Assembly (NCBI GenBank): GCA_002287035.1
Contig: NSKG01000005.1
Location: 248,001-312,000 of the forward strand
Source of the DNA: Pseudomonas sp. WN033
Lineage (GTDB): Bacteria; Pseudomonadota; Gammaproteobacteria; Pseudomonadales; Pseudomonadaceae
Length of the DNA: 64,000 bases
Reading direction: 5' to 3'
The notes under the pieces were generated by a model, which worked only from the letters and a program-made list of their open reading frames with translations, was not told the DNA's origin and did not search any database. Position 1 is the first letter of the stretch. Each line of letters opens with the position of its first letter. The translations under genes were made by a program, and so were the position numbers. Shown here piece after piece: positions 36,513 through 46,804 of the stretch.

Positions 36513-37367
36513 ATGAACGCCAAACTCATCGACGGCAAACAGATTGCCGCCAATCTTCGCCGCGAGATCGCCGAGAAGGTCGCTGAACGTCAACGCCTGG
36601 GCTTGCGCCTGCCCGGTCTGGCCGTAATCCTGGTTGGCCAGGATCCCGCCTCACAGGTCTATGTCGCCCACAAACGCAAGGACTGTGAAGAGGTCGGGTT
36701 CATTTCCCGCTCACACGATCTGCCTGCCGACACCACCCAGGAGCAACTGCTGGGGCTGATCGACACCCTTAACGAAGATCCCGAGATCGACGGCATTCTG
36801 GTCCAGCTTCCGCTGCCGGCCCATCTGGACGCCTCGCTGCTGCTCGAGCGGATCCGCCCTGACAAAGACGTCGACGGCTTCCACCCCTACAACATTGGCC
36901 GCCTGGCCCAGCGCATGCCACTGCTGCGCCCCTGCACCCCGCTGGGCATCATTCGCTTGCTGCGCAGTACCGGCGTTGATCCCTATGGTCTCGACGCCAC
37001 CGTGGTCGGCGCCTCCAACATCGTTGGCCGCCCCATGGCACTGGAGCTGCTGCTGGCCGGCTGCACCACCACCGTCACCCACCGCTTCACCAAGAACCTG
37101 GCTGAACACGTCGGCCGCTCCGATCTGGTGGTTGTGGCCGCCGGCAAGCCGGGCCTGGTCAAGGGCGAGTGGATCAAGCCCGGCGCCATCGTCATCGATG
37201 TCGGGATCAACCGCATGGAAGATGGCCGCCTGTGTGGCGACGTCGAATTTGAAGTCGCCGCCCAGCGCGCCAGCTGGATCACCCCGGTACCCGGCGGCGT
37301 CGGCCCGATGACCCGAGCCTGCCTGCTGGAAAACACTCTGCACGCCTGCGAGCATCTGCACGGCTAG
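36513..37367 (+). CDS. folD: Bifunctional methylene-THF dehydrogenase/cyclohydrolase FolD
   Basis: 284 residues. Seen: catalytic [14 protein letters not shown] with the essential Lys, [27 protein letters not shown], and the NADP site [17 protein letters not shown]; the C-terminal [17 protein letters not shown] is diagnostic. It interconverts methylene-, methenyl- and formyl-tetrahydrofolate. The ATG at 36513 follows AGGAAGC and begins [12 protein letters not shown], as in homologues, although the frame is open from 36411. Confidence 0.96.
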   Translation: MNAKLIDGKQIAANLRREIAEKVAERQRLGLRLPGLAVILVGQDPASQVYVAHKRKDCEEVGFISRSHDLPADTTQEQLLGLIDTLNEDPEIDGILVQLPLPAHLDASLLLERIRPDKDVDGFHPYNIGRLAQRMPLLRPCTPLGIIRLLRSTGVDPYGLDATVVGASNIVGRPMALELLLAGCTTTVTHRFTKNLAEHVGRSDLVVVAAGKPGLVKGEWIKPGAIVIDVGINRMEDGRLCGDVEFEVAAQRASWITPVPGGVGPMTRACLLENTLHACEHLHG

Positions 37368-37397
37368 CAGCCGGAAACACCGGCTGCCGCGGGTAGA

Positions 37398-38186
37398 TCA
37401 CAGGCAGCCGGTACTTCCGCCATCTACCGGCAAATTGACGCCGTTGATATAAGCACCAGCCGGCGCAGCAAGAAACCCCACCGCACTGGCAAATTCTTCC
37501 GGCTCGGCAAAGCGCCGCACCGGGATAGCAGCCAGCATCCCCTGAGTCACCTGCTCTTCGGTTTTACCACCGGCCTGCGCCAGGTGGCTGATCAGACTTT
37601 CCAGACGCGGAGTACGGGTCAACCCCGGCAGCACATTATTTACGGTAACGCCATCCGGCCCCAGCTCACTGGCCAGCGTCTTGGCCCAGTTGGCCATGGC
37701 CGCGCGAATACTGTTGGAGACCCCCAGATTGGCGATAGGCTGCTTGACCGAGGTCGATAACACGTTGAGGATGCGCCCATAACCAGCCTCACGCATCCCA
37801 GGCAACAACACCTGCAGCAGCGCCTGGGCGCTGACCAGGTGCTGAGCGAAGGCCGCGGCATAGGCTTCCGGCTCGGCCGCATGCGCCGGCCCCGGTGCCG
37901 GGCCACCGGTATTATTGACCCAGATATGTAACGGCCCGGCCTCTTCCAGTTCAGCCTGAACCGCAGCAACCAACGCCACCCGGTCACTCGCGTCCACCGC
38001 TATCACGCTATGGCGACGCCCAGACTCCACCGGCAAGCTATCGGCCACAGCGCGCAACCGCTCCACCGAACGGGCCAGCAGCACCACCTCGGCACCCTGC
38101 TCAGCCAACTGCCGGGCGCAAGCAGCGCCGATTCCCTGACTGGCACCACATACCAGGGCTCTGCGGCCCGTCAGATCCAGATTCAT
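37398..38186 (-). CDS. Divergent SDR-like oxidoreductase lacking Tyr-Lys
   Basis: 262 residues with a normal Rossmann start CGASQGIGAACARQLAEQGA (about 13-32), WVNNTGGPAPG and a C-terminal INGVNLPVDGGSTGCL. At the catalytic site, however, the YxxxK of classical SDRs reads S157-N-S-I-R161 (LGVSNSIRAAMANWAK), so both Tyr and Lys are replaced; the preceding serine region is STSVKQPI. This matches a known subgroup of 3-oxoacyl-ACP-reductase-like SDRs with an atypical tetrad. NADP binding is plausible; the reaction is unknown. It stands alone, convergent with folD. Confidence 0.85.
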   Translation of the reverse strand: MNLDLTGRRALVCGASQGIGAACARQLAEQGAEVVLLARSVERLRAVADSLPVESGRRHSVIAVDASDRVALVAAVQAELEEAGPLHIWVNNTGGPAPGPAHAAEPEAYAAAFAQHLVSAQALLQVLLPGMREAGYGRILNVLSTSVKQPIANLGVSNSIRAAMANWAKTLASELGPDGVTVNNVLPGLTRTPRLESLISHLAQAGGKTEEQVTQGMLAAIPVRRFAEPEEFASAVGFLAAPAGAYINGVNLPVDGGSTGCL

Positions 38187-38249
38187 TGCGCACCTCCGAG
38201 TCGATCAAAACCACAGTCTAGAGGTTTTTGTTGAGTGCGACGCAGGCAT

Positions 38250-39734
38250 TCAGAGCATGAATAAGTCCATGAATTCATGCACTGGGGTATCTTCCAGTGC
38301 CTGCTGCTGGCGACACAGCTCGGTAATCGCCGTACAGCGGCGCGCCGGAAAGCGGCTCGCCAGATTGACCTGAAACTTCTCCATAAGCAGCGGGATACCC
38401 TCAGCCCGACGACGACGATGCCCTAGCGGGAACTCGACCTCGACCTTTTCGGTACAGGAACCATCGGCGAAGAACACCTGCAACGCATTGGCAATCGAGC
38501 GCTTATCAGGCTCAAGATACTCACGGGTATAGCGTGGTTCCTCAACCACCTGCATCTTGCCGCGCAACTCGTCGACAACCGGGTGCGCCGCATGAAAAGC
38601 GTCCTCGTAGTGATCGGCTGTCAACACGCCAAAGGCCAGCGGCACGGCGACCATATATTGCAAGCAATGATCACGATCAGCCGGATTGGTCAGTGGACCC
38701 GTTTTGGAAATTATCCTGATTGCCGACTCCTGGGTACTGATGACGATCCGCTCGATTTCGGCCAAACGTTCGCAGACCTGCGGATGCAATCCAAGAGCCG
38801 CCTCACAGGCGGTCTGGGCATGAAATTCAGCGGGAAAACTGATCTTGAACAGCACATTCTCCATCACGTAACAGCCAAACCCCTGCGCCAGGCTTAATCG
38901 GCGCTGCGCCTCGGGCTTGGTGCTCAAGTCCTTGCTAACGTGACTGAACGACACGTCATAAAACCCCCACTGCGGGGCAGTCAGCACTCCGGGGATCCCC
39001 ATTTCACCGCGCATGGCGATATCCGCCAGACGCAGTCCACGGCTACTGGCATCACCCGCAGCCCAGGACTTGCGGCTACCAGCATTGGGCGCATGACGAT
39101 AGGTGCGCAGAGCCTGGCCGTCGACAAACACCTGCGACAGGGCTGACAACAGCTCATCACGCCCGCCGCCAAGCAGGCGAACACTGACTGCCGCCGAAGC
39201 CAGCTTCACCAGAATGACATGATCCAGCCCCACCCGATTAAAGGCGTTGTCCAAGGCCATCACGCCCTGAACCTCATGAGCAATGATCATCGCCTCCAGC
39301 ACGTCACGCATCAGCAATGGCTCACGGCCGCCGGCCACACTTTTCTGCGCCAGATAATCGCCAAGCGCAAGAATCGCCCCCAGGTTGTCGGACGGGTGCC
39401 CCCACTCGGCCGCCAGCCAGGTATCGTTGTAGTCCAGCCAGCGCACCAGACAACCAATATCCCAGGCGGCCTTGAACGGGTCCAGGCGAAACGCTGTGCC
39501 CGGCACCCGGGCACCATGCGGCACCAGGGTTCCTTCCACCAAGGGCCCCAGGTGCTTACTGCATTCAGGAAAACGAAGCGCCAACAGCGCACAACCCAGG
39601 CTGTCCATCAGACAGTAACGGGCTGTATCGAGGGCTTCAGGCGAGGGGGTGTCAAAATTCAGGACATAGTCGGCGATGTCCTGTAGCACCCGATCATAGT
39701 CCGGGCGCAGATTGGGGTCAGCATGAGTGCTCAT
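38250..39734 (-). CDS. prpD: 2-methylcitrate dehydratase PrpD
   Basis: 494 residues, MmgE/PrpD family. Seen: [38 protein letters not shown], the [15 protein letters not shown] motif and [20 protein letters not shown]. It dehydrates 2-methylcitrate to 2-methylaconitate in propionate catabolism. It is the last gene of the prp operon; an intercistronic hairpin separates it from prpF by 89 bp. It is present together with the alternative dehydratase system AcnD/PrpF, as in other pseudomonads. Confidence 0.94.
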   Translation of the reverse strand: MSTHADPNLRPDYDRVLQDIADYVLNFDTPSPEALDTARYCLMDSLGCALLALRFPECSKHLGPLVEGTLVPHGARVPGTAFRLDPFKAAWDIGCLVRWLDYNDTWLAAEWGHPSDNLGAILALGDYLAQKSVAGGREPLLMRDVLEAMIIAHEVQGVMALDNAFNRVGLDHVILVKLASAAVSVRLLGGGRDELLSALSQVFVDGQALRTYRHAPNAGSRKSWAAGDASSRGLRLADIAMRGEMGIPGVLTAPQWGFYDVSFSHVSKDLSTKPEAQRRLSLAQGFGCYVMENVLFKISFPAEFHAQTACEAALGLHPQVCERLAEIERIVISTQESAIRIISKTGPLTNPADRDHCLQYMVAVPLAFGVLTADHYEDAFHAAHPVVDELRGKMQVVEEPRYTREYLEPDKRSIANALQVFFADGSCTEKVEVEFPLGHRRRRAEGIPLLMEKFQVNLASRFPARRCTAITELCRQQQALEDTPVHEFMDLFML

Positions 39735-39770
39735 CGGGCGGGCTCCTTCTCAAAACTGAGGACAGGATGC

Positions 39771-39794
39771 GGCCGGGTACCAGAGTACCCGGCC
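39771..39794 (-). other. Intercistronic hairpin between prpF and prpD
   Basis: Perfect 10 bp inverted repeat GGCCGGGTAC / GTACCCGGCC around a CAGA loop, midway in the 89 bp gap. No T-run follows, so mRNA stabilisation or processing that lets prpD be expressed differently from the upstream genes is more likely than full termination. Confidence 0.5.
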
Positions 39795-39823
39795 AGCCAC
39801 CAGAGTCACCTTAGCACAGCGGT

Positions 39824-41020
39824 TTACTCGAAGCAGTCTCCCGGCACCCGCACCCAGCCTTCCATCAGGATCCGTGCACTGCGGCTCATGATTGCCTTTT
39901 TGACCTGCCACTGGCCGTCGAGCTGGACCGCCTCGGCACCAACCCGCAAGGTGCCAGACGGATGCCCGAACACGACAGACTGGCGCTCACCACCACCGGC
40001 AGCCAGATTCACCAGCGTCCCCGGAATGGCGGCAGCCGTGCCGATCGCCACGGCTGCGGTACCCATCATGGCGTGATGCAGTTTGCCCATCGACAACGCC
40101 CGCACCAAGAGATCGATATCACTGGCCTTGACGGCCTTGCCACTGGAGGACACATGATCGACCGGCGGCGCGACAAAGGCGACCTTGGGCGTGTGCTGAC
40201 GGCTGGCAGCCTGACTGACGTCGCTGATCAGCCCCATCTTCACCGCGCCCTGGGCACGAATGGCTTCGAACATGGCCAGGGCCTTGGCGTCACCATTGAT
40301 CGCGTCCTGTAACTCGGTGCCGCTGTAGCCAATAGCGGCGGCATTGACGAATACGGTCGGAATACCGGCGTTGATCAGCGTCACTTCCAGGGTACCAACA
40401 CCCGGCACCACCAGATCATCGACCAGGTTGCCGGTGGGGAACATCGCCCCACCGCCCTCGCCTTCACCTTCATCGGCCGGATCAAGAAACTCCAGCTGAA
40501 TTTCCGCCGCCGGGAAGGTCACCCCGTCCAGCTCGAAATCACCGGTTTCCTGCACCTGCCCACCCGTGACCGGCACATGAGCAATAATGGTCTTGCCGAT
40601 ATTGGCCTGCCAGATTCTGACGCTGCAGATACCGTCGTCAGGGATCCGCGCAGGATCAACCAAGCCAGCATGAATGGCAAACGCCCCGGCTGCAGTCGAC
40701 AGGTTGCCGCAGTTGCCACTCCAGTCAACAAAGGCGCTGTCGATTGCCACCTGACCATAGAGGTAATCCACATCATGATCCGGCTGAGTGCTGCGCGACA
40801 GAATCACGCACTTGCTGGTACTCGAGGTCGCCCCACCCATACCATCGGTATGCTTGGCATACGGGTCGGGACTACCAATCACCCGCATGAACAGCTTGTC
40901 ACGCGCAGCACCCGGTACCTGGCAACTGAGCGGCAGATCCTCCAAACAGAAGAACACCCCTTTGCTGGTACCACCGCGCATGTAGGTGGCAGGGATCTTG
41001 ATTTGTGCAGGGTGGCTCAT
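39824..41020 (-). CDS. prpF: 2-methylaconitate cis-trans isomerase PrpF
   Basis: 398 residues, PrpF (DUF453) family. Seen: the N-terminal YMRGGTSKGVFF, GMGGATSSTSKCVILS with the catalytic-type Cys/Ser region, DWSGNCGNLSTAAGAFAIH and MMGTAAVAIGTAAAIPGT. It isomerises trans-2-methylaconitate formed by AcnD to the cis form. Its ATG overlaps the acnD stop (ATGA-type, 4 bp), showing translational coupling. Confidence 0.95.
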   Translation of the reverse strand: MSHPAQIKIPATYMRGGTSKGVFFCLEDLPLSCQVPGAARDKLFMRVIGSPDPYAKHTDGMGGATSSTSKCVILSRSTQPDHDVDYLYGQVAIDSAFVDWSGNCGNLSTAAGAFAIHAGLVDPARIPDDGICSVRIWQANIGKTIIAHVPVTGGQVQETGDFELDGVTFPAAEIQLEFLDPADEGEGEGGGAMFPTGNLVDDLVVPGVGTLEVTLINAGIPTVFVNAAAIGYSGTELQDAINGDAKALAMFEAIRAQGAVKMGLISDVSQAASRQHTPKVAFVAPPVDHVSSSGKAVKASDIDLLVRALSMGKLHHAMMGTAAVAIGTAAAIPGTLVNLAAGGGERQSVVFGHPSGTLRVGAEAVQLDGQWQVKKAIMSRSARILMEGWVRVPGDCFE

Positions 41021-43623
41021 GCTGTCGCCTCGGCCTCAAGGAAGTCCTGGGCAAAGCGCTGAAGCACCCCGCCCGCCTCGTAGATCGATACTTCCTCGTC
41101 GCTGTCCAGACGGCAGATAACCGGCACCTTGATCACTTCGCCGTTGGTACGATGGATAACCAGAGTCAGCTCAGTACGCGGTTTGCGCTCGCCAATCACG
41201 TCGAAGGTTTCAGTACCGTCGATACCCAGGGTCTTGCGTGTGGTACCCGGCTTGAACTCCAGCGGCAGTACGCCCATGCCGATCAGGTTGGTGCGGTGAA
41301 TGCGCTCGAAACCTTCGGCCACGATCGCCTCGACCCCAGCCAGACGCACGCCCTTGGCCGCCCAGTCACGCGAACTGCCCTGACCGTAGTCGGCACCAGC
41401 GATGATGATCAACGGCTGCTTGCGGTTCATGTAGGTTTCGATCGCTTCCCACATGCGCATGACCTTGCCGTCAGGTTCGACCCGGGTCAGCGAGCCCTGC
41501 TTGACCTGGCCATCGACTACGGCCATTTCATTGATCAGCTTGGGATTGGCGAAGGTCGCGCGCTGGGCGGTCAGGTGATCGCCTCGGTGGGTGGCGTAGG
41601 AGTTGAAGTCCTCCTCGGGCAAACCCATTTTGTGCAGATACTCGCCGGCAGCGCTGTCCATCATGATCGCGTTGGACGGCGACAGGTGGTCAGTGGTGAT
41701 GTTGTCCGGCAGCACCGCTAGCGGACGCATGCCCTTGAGCGTGCGCTCACCGGCCAACGCACCTTCCCAGTACGGCGGACGACGGATGTAGGTGGACATC
41801 GGCCGCCAGTCGTACAGCGGACTGACCTTGGCGCTGTTGTCGCGAGTGATGTCGAACATCGGGATATAGACCTTGCGGAATTGCTCAGGCTTGACCGAGG
41901 CCTTGAGCACCGCATCGATTTCCTCGTCGTTCGGCCAGATATCCTGCAAACGAACTTCCTTGCCATCGACAACACCCAGCACATCCTTTTCGATATCGAA
42001 ACGGATAGTCCCGGCAATCGCATAAGCCACTACCAGCGGCGGTGAAGCCAGGAATGCCTGCTTGGCATAGGGGTGGATACGCCCGTCGAAGTTGCGGTTG
42101 CCCGACAGCACCGCGGTAGCATAGAGGTCGCGGTCGATGATCTCCTGCTGAATCTTCGGGTCCAGCGCGCCGGACATGCCGTTGCAGGTAGTACAGGCGA
42201 AGGCCACTACACCAAAGCCAAGCTGCTCCAGCTCATGAGTCAGACCGGCTTCTTGCAGATAGTCAGCCACCACCCGCGAACCCGGCGCCAGCGAGGTCTT
42301 GACCCAGGGCTTGCGGGTCAGGCCGAGTTTGTTGGCGTTGCGTGCCAGCAGGCCGGCGGCAATCACGTTGCGCGGGTTGCTGGTGTTGGTACAACTGGTA
42401 ATGGCCGCGATGATCACCGCGCCATCGGGCATCAAGCCTTCAGCTTCCTGGGCACGCGCCTGCTCCAGGCCCACGGCGATCCCTTTGGCCGCCAGATCGC
42501 TGGTAGCGACCCGGGCATGCGGGTTGGACGGGCCGGCCATGTTGCGCACCACCGAAGACAGATCGAAACGCAGCACACGCTCATAGTCGACATCGGCCAG
42601 ACTATCAGCCCACAACCCCGTCTGCCTGGCATAAGTCTCAACCAGCTTGACCTGCTCATCATCGCGGCCGGTCAGTTTCAGATAATCAATGGTCTGCTGA
42701 TCGATGAAGAACATCGCCGCCGTGGCACCGTATTCCGGCGCCATGTTGGAGATGGTCGCCCGATCCCCCAGGGTCAGGCTGGCGGCACCTGCACCACGGA
42801 ACTCCAGATAAGCACCCACAACCCGTTCCTTGCGCAGGAACTCAGTCAGCGCCAGGACCATGTCGGTGGCGGTAATCCCCGGCTGCAGCTTGCCGGTCAG
42901 CTCGACACCGACGATATCGGGCAGACGCATCCAGGAGGCGCGGCCGAGCATCACGTTCTCGGCTTCCAGCCCACCAACACCGATAGCGATCACCCCCAGG
43001 GCATCGACATGCGGCGTATGGCTGTCAGTACCAACGCAGGTATCCGGGAAGGCAACGCCGTCACGGGTCTGAATCACCGGGCTCATCTTCTCCAGATTGA
43101 TCTGGTGCATGATGCCGTTGCCGGGCGGGATCACATCGACATTCTTGAACGCGTACTTGGTCCAGTCGATGAAATGGAAGCGGTCTTCGTTGCGGCGGTC
43201 CTCGATGGCACGGTTCTTCTCGAACGCCTGGGGGTCATACCCACCGCATTCGACTGCCAGCGAGTGGTCAACGATCAACTGTACCGGCACCACCGGATTG
43301 ACCTTGGCCGGATCCCCCCCCTTGTCGGCGATGGCATCACGCAGACCGGCCAGATCGACCAGCGCGGTCTGACCCAGAATGTCGTGGCAGACCACCCGGG
43401 CCGGATACCAGGGGAAGTCCATCTCACGCTTGCGTTCGATCAACTGCTTGAGCGAATCGGTCAGGGTCGCCGGCTCACAGCGGCGCACCAGGTTCTCGGC
43501 CAGCACCCGCGAGGTGTACGGCAGCCTGGCGTAGGCGCCCGGCGCGATCGCATCGACCGCCGCCTGGGCATCGAAATAGTCCAGGTCAGTGCCCGGCAAG
43601 GGTTTGCGGTATTGAGTGTTCAT
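41017..43623 (-). CDS. acnD: Fe-S dependent 2-methylcitrate dehydratase AcnD
   Basis: 868 residues, aconitase-A family. The three [4Fe-4S] cysteine contexts are visible: ITSCTNTSNPRN and ACTTCNGMSG. Swivel-domain motifs include NITTDHLSPSNAI and GADYGQGSSRDWAAKGVRL. AcnD with PrpF replaces or supplements PrpD in the 2-methylcitrate cycle; the length and operon context favour AcnD over housekeeping AcnA. It starts immediately at the prpC stop (0-1 bp gap) and overlaps prpF. Confidence 0.94.
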   Translation of the reverse strand: MNTQYRKPLPGTDLDYFDAQAAVDAIAPGAYARLPYTSRVLAENLVRRCEPATLTDSLKQLIERKREMDFPWYPARVVCHDILGQTALVDLAGLRDAIADKGGDPAKVNPVVPVQLIVDHSLAVECGGYDPQAFEKNRAIEDRRNEDRFHFIDWTKYAFKNVDVIPPGNGIMHQINLEKMSPVIQTRDGVAFPDTCVGTDSHTPHVDALGVIAIGVGGLEAENVMLGRASWMRLPDIVGVELTGKLQPGITATDMVLALTEFLRKERVVGAYLEFRGAGAASLTLGDRATISNMAPEYGATAAMFFIDQQTIDYLKLTGRDDEQVKLVETYARQTGLWADSLADVDYERVLRFDLSSVVRNMAGPSNPHARVATSDLAAKGIAVGLEQARAQEAEGLMPDGAVIIAAITSCTNTSNPRNVIAAGLLARNANKLGLTRKPWVKTSLAPGSRVVADYLQEAGLTHELEQLGFGVVAFACTTCNGMSGALDPKIQQEIIDRDLYATAVLSGNRNFDGRIHPYAKQAFLASPPLVVAYAIAGTIRFDIEKDVLGVVDGKEVRLQDIWPNDEEIDAVLKASVKPEQFRKVYIPMFDITRDNSAKVSPLYDWRPMSTYIRRPPYWEGALAGERTLKGMRPLAVLPDNITTDHLSPSNAIMMDSAAGEYLHKMGLPEEDFNSYATHRGDHLTAQRATFANPKLINEMAVVDGQVKQGSLTRVEPDGKVMRMWEAIETYMNRKQPLIIIAGADYGQGSSRDWAAKGVRLAGVEAIVAEGFERIHRTNLIGMGVLPLEFKPGTTRKTLGIDGTETFDVIGERKPRTELTLVIHRTNGEVIKVPVICRLDSDEEVSIYEAGGVLQRFAQDFLEAEATA

Positions 43624-44784
43624 TTACTTGCGATCCTTGAGCGGGACGAATTTCAGATCTTCCGGGCCGACGTAGTTGGCGCTCGGGCGGATGATCTTGC
43701 CGTCGATACGCTGCTCGATGACATGACTGGACCAGCCCGAGGTACGGGCGATGACGAACAATGGGGTGAACATAGCGGTCGGTACGCCCATCATGTGGTA
43801 GCTCACGGCGCTGAACCAGTCGAGGTTGGGGAACATCTTTTTGATTTCCCACATCACGCTTTCCAGACGCTCGGCAATGTCGTACATCTTGGTATTGCCC
43901 TGCTCTACTGAGAGTTCGCGGGCCACTTCTTTGATCACCTTGTTGCGCGGATCGGCGACGGTATAGACCGGATGACCGAAGCCAATCACCACTTCCTTGC
44001 GTCCCACCCGCTCGCGGATGTCGGTTTCAGCCTCGTCCGGATTGTCGTAGCGCTTCTGGATCTCGAAGGCGACCTCGTTGGCACCGCCATGCTTGGGACC
44101 ACGCAGGGCGCCGATACCACCGGCGATGCAGGAGTACATATCCGAGCCGGTACCGGCAATCACCCGCGAGGTAAAGGTCGACGCGTTAAATTCATGCTCG
44201 GCATACAGGATCAGGCTGGTGTGCATGGCGCGCACCCAGGAATCGCGCGGCTTTTCGCCGTGCAGCAGGTGCAGGAAATGCCCCCCGATAGAATCGTCAT
44301 CAGTCTCAACGTCGATGCGCTTGCCGTTGTGGCTGTAGTGATACCAGTACAGCAGCATCGAGCCCAGGCAGGCCATCAGCTTGTCAGCGATGTCGCGGGC
44401 GCCGGGATGGTTGTGGTCGTCCTTCTCCGGTGACAGGCAGCCCAGCACCGAGACGCCGGTACGCATCACATCCATCGGATGCGCCGACGGTGGCAGTTGT
44501 TCCAACGCGGCCTTGACCCCGGCCGGCAGGCCGCGCAGGGCCTTGAGCTTGGTCTTGTAACCGGCCAGTTCAGCGATGGTCGGCAGCTTGCCGTGGACCA
44601 GCAGGTGAGCGATTTCCTCGAACTCGCAGGTGGTGGCAACATCAAGGATGTCATAACCACGGTAATGCAGATCATTACCGCTGCGTCCTACGGTACACAG
44701 GGCGGTGTTACCGGCGGCGGTGCCGCTCAGAGCGACGGATTTTTTCGGCTTGAACGTCGGCGTGCTGGTGTCGTTGGTGCTCAT
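43624..44784 (-). CDS. prpC: 2-methylcitrate synthase PrpC
   Basis: 386 residues, citrate-synthase fold of the short PrpC type. Seen: [52 protein letters not shown] and [18 protein letters not shown] with catalytic His and a downstream Asp in the [20 protein letters not shown] region. It condenses propionyl-CoA with oxaloacetate. Position between prpB and acnD confirms the assignment. Confidence 0.95.
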   Translation of the reverse strand: MSTNDTSTPTFKPKKSVALSGTAAGNTALCTVGRSGNDLHYRGYDILDVATTCEFEEIAHLLVHGKLPTIAELAGYKTKLKALRGLPAGVKAALEQLPPSAHPMDVMRTGVSVLGCLSPEKDDHNHPGARDIADKLMACLGSMLLYWYHYSHNGKRIDVETDDDSIGGHFLHLLHGEKPRDSWVRAMHTSLILYAEHEFNASTFTSRVIAGTGSDMYSCIAGGIGALRGPKHGGANEVAFEIQKRYDNPDEAETDIRERVGRKEVVIGFGHPVYTVADPRNKVIKEVARELSVEQGNTKMYDIAERLESVMWEIKKMFPNLDWFSAVSYHMMGVPTAMFTPLFVIARTSGWSSHVIEQRIDGKIIRPSANYVGPEDLKFVPLKDRK

Positions 44785-44855
44785 CGTTCATCTCCTTAAC
44801 AGGCAATCGTTGTCGTTATCCAAAGGCCCCGCGACAGCAGGGCCTGACCGGCGTA

Positions 44856-45740
44856 TTACTTCTTGCCAGCAGCAAACAGCGCATCCAGCTTCTGCTCGAA
44901 GGCGTGATAGCCGATGCGGTCATAAAGTTCGGCACGGGTCTGCATGCTGTCGACCACGCTCTTCTGATGACCTTCCTGGCGGATCGCGGTGTAGACATTT
45001 TCCGCCGCTTTGTTCGCGGCCCGAAACGCCGACAGCGGATACAACTGGATGGCCACACCCACCGAGGCCAGCTCATCACGACTGAACAACGGGGTGGCGC
45101 CAAACTCGGTAATGTTGGCCAGAACCGGCACATTCAGCTCTTTGACAAAGCGCTCGTAGGTAGGCAGGTCGTAGGCCGCCTCGGCAAAAATGCCATCGGC
45201 ACCAGCCTCGACATAGGCCTTGCAGCGTTCAATGGCGGCATCCACACCCTCAGCCTGAATAGCGTCGGTGCGGGCGATCAGGAAGAAGTCAGGATCCGTT
45301 TTGGCATCGACCGCCGCCTTGATGCGATTGACCATCTCTTCGCAAGAAACGATTTCCTTGCCCGGGCGATGACCACAGCGTTTGGCGCCCACCTGATCCT
45401 CAATGTGCGCAGCTGCGGCGCCAGCCTTGATCAGACTCTTGACCGTGCGCTCAATGTTGAAAGCGCTGGGACCAAAACCGGTATCGATGTCCACCAGCAG
45501 CGGCAGATCGCAGACATCGGTAATCCGGCGCACATCGATCAGCACGTCTTCCAGAGTATTGATACCCAGATCCGGCAACCCCAGCGAACCGGCAGCGACG
45601 CCACCACCAGACAGATAGAGAGCCTTGAAGCCGGCACGCTTGGCCAGTAAGGCGTGATTGGCATTGATCGCGCCGATAACCTGCAAGGGTTGTTCTTCGG
45701 CAAGCGCCTGACGGAAACGTTGACCCGGGCTATTACTCAT
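44856..45740 (-). CDS. prpB: 2-methylisocitrate lyase PrpB
   Basis: 294 residues, isocitrate lyase/PEP mutase superfamily. Seen: [37 protein letters not shown] with metal-binding Asp, the signature [16 protein letters not shown] containing the catalytic Cys, and IARTDA. It splits 2-methylisocitrate into pyruvate and succinate. The start overlaps the regulator gene by 8 bp. Confidence 0.95.
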   Translation of the reverse strand: MSNSPGQRFRQALAEEQPLQVIGAINANHALLAKRAGFKALYLSGGGVAAGSLGLPDLGINTLEDVLIDVRRITDVCDLPLLVDIDTGFGPSAFNIERTVKSLIKAGAAAAHIEDQVGAKRCGHRPGKEIVSCEEMVNRIKAAVDAKTDPDFFLIARTDAIQAEGVDAAIERCKAYVEAGADGIFAEAAYDLPTYERFVKELNVPVLANITEFGATPLFSRDELASVGVAIQLYPLSAFRAANKAAENVYTAIRQEGHQKSVVDSMQTRAELYDRIGYHAFEQKLDALFAAGKK

Positions 45741-46446
45741 TATTCAGTCCCTCCTGAGGATCTTGGGGCGCGTCTTGCTGTTGCATGCGACGCTCGATGT
45801 TGCGGCGTGAAGCGCTGATATGGCGGCGCATCAACATTTCCGCGAGCTCGCCATCACGGTCGGCGATGGCTTCAATGATTCGATGATGTTCGGCGAACGC
45901 CTGCTGCGGACGCTTGGGCGTGGTGGAGTAGCGGTAACGGTACATGCGCACCAGGTGGTAAAGATCACCACAAAGCATGTCACTGAGGGTCTGGTTCTTG
46001 CTGCCCTGAATGATCCGGTAATGAATATCCAGATCACCCTCCTGCTGATAATAGGACTCGTTGGCCTTCAGTCCGCTGTGTTTCTCATGGGTCGCCAGCA
46101 CCTCACGCAGACCGGCGATTTCCTCATCGCTCATGTTCTGCGCCGCCAATCGACAGGCCATGCCTTCCAGCGCTTCACGCACATGGTACAGCTCGATCAG
46201 CTCTGCATAGCTGAGCGAAACGACACGTACCCCGGCATGCGGAATGCGCACCACCAGGCGCCGACCCTCGAGCCGACGAATGGCTTCGCGCAGCGGGCCA
46301 CGACCAATACCGAAAGTGCTGCTCAGATACTGCTCGCTGATACGGGTACCCGGCGCAATCTCGCCTTTGACGATTGCCGACTGGATACGGGCAAAGGCAC
46401 CGTCGGACAGGGTGAGCGCGGGTGACTGGGTGTCTGCTTCAGCCAA
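45733..46446 (-). CDS. GntR/FCD-family regulator of the prp operon
   Basis: 237 residues. N-terminal winged helix ([38 protein letters not shown]) and an all-helical FCD ligand domain with His/Asp metal-site candidates ([43 protein letters not shown]). It heads the prp operon and probably represses it until a methylcitrate-type ligand binds. The start is TTG at 46446-46444: no ATG exists near the winged-helix start, and AAAGG lies 10 nt upstream. An operator-like dyad overlaps this start, consistent with autoregulation. Confidence 0.9.
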   Translation of the reverse strand: MAEADTQSPALTLSDGAFARIQSAIVKGEIAPGTRISEQYLSSTFGIGRGPLREAIRRLEGRRLVVRIPHAGVRVVSLSYAELIELYHVREALEGMACRLAAQNMSDEEIAGLREVLATHEKHSGLKANESYYQQEGDLDIHYRIIQGSKNQTLSDMLCGDLYHLVRMYRYRYSTTPKRPQQAFAEHHRIIEAIADRDGELAEMLMRRHISASRRNIERRMQQQDAPQDPQEGLNNE

Positions 46447-46457
46447 TTGTTGACAAC
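46446..46457. promoter_or_regulatory. Operator-like dyad overlapping the prp regulator start
   Basis: ATTGT-TG-ACAAC, differing from a perfect dyad by one base, covers the TTG start and ribosome-binding region of the GntR gene. The same sequence recurs, perfectly symmetric, at 46519-46530. Confidence 0.5.
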
Positions 46458-46496
46458 CTTTGTTAAATTATTGGTCAACACGATTAAACAGAACAA

Positions 46497-46526
46497 ATAA
46501 TGCGCCTCCACACACAATATTGTCAA
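46497..46526 (-). promoter_or_regulatory. Putative promoter of the prp operon
   Basis: Minus strand: TTGACA (46526-46521), an 18 bp spacer and CATTAT (46502-46497). The -35 box lies inside the perfect dyad 46519-46530, so bound regulator would block RNA polymerase. Confidence 0.5.
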
Positions 46527-46530
46527 CAAT
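46519..46530. promoter_or_regulatory. Perfect operator-like dyad over the prp -35 box
   Basis: ATTGT-CA-ACAAT, a perfect 12 bp inverted repeat of the kind bound by FCD-type GntR dimers. Distance to the second copy at 46446 is 73 bp centre to centre, close to seven helical turns. Confidence 0.55.
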
Positions 46531-46804
46531 CCATCAAAAAACCTTTGTTGCGCTATTCTGTACTCAGAATCCGCCAGCCTTATGGACAATGCATGGACAG
46601 CCCACCCAATCGCTGCTTAACCCCTGCCGCCAACCATAGACCAGAAGCGTCAATCACCAGCATCGAGATACTGTTAGGGCACTTTTCGGCCGGACTACGT
46701 ACCAACCTGAGGGCATGCTAATATGCCGCCCTGTTCACCGAACCAATGCCTGCGCACCTGGATGACGACAGGAAGCGGTGACCTACACAGCCACTGGGAA
46801 GACT

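Larger units (their letters stand above)
46447..46804. other. Divergent intergenic region, prp regulator / 7TM gene
   Basis: 358 bp without a convincing gene. The left end holds the prp promoter and two dyads. A third, weaker TTGGTCAAC half-site lies near 46471. The right part (46550-46780) has only short overlapping open frames with no ribosome sites I trust; it should carry the promoter of the 46805 gene. Confidence 0.55.

Noticed and set aside
42073-43911. Very long open frame (612 codons) opposite acnD/prpC
   Set aside because: It is antisense to two well-supported enzymes in high-GC codon usage; the composition (Arg/Gln/His-rich) has no family features.
46500-46783. Small open frames between the prp regulator and the 7TM gene
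   Set aside because: No ribosome sites, no family resemblance, mutually overlapping frames.
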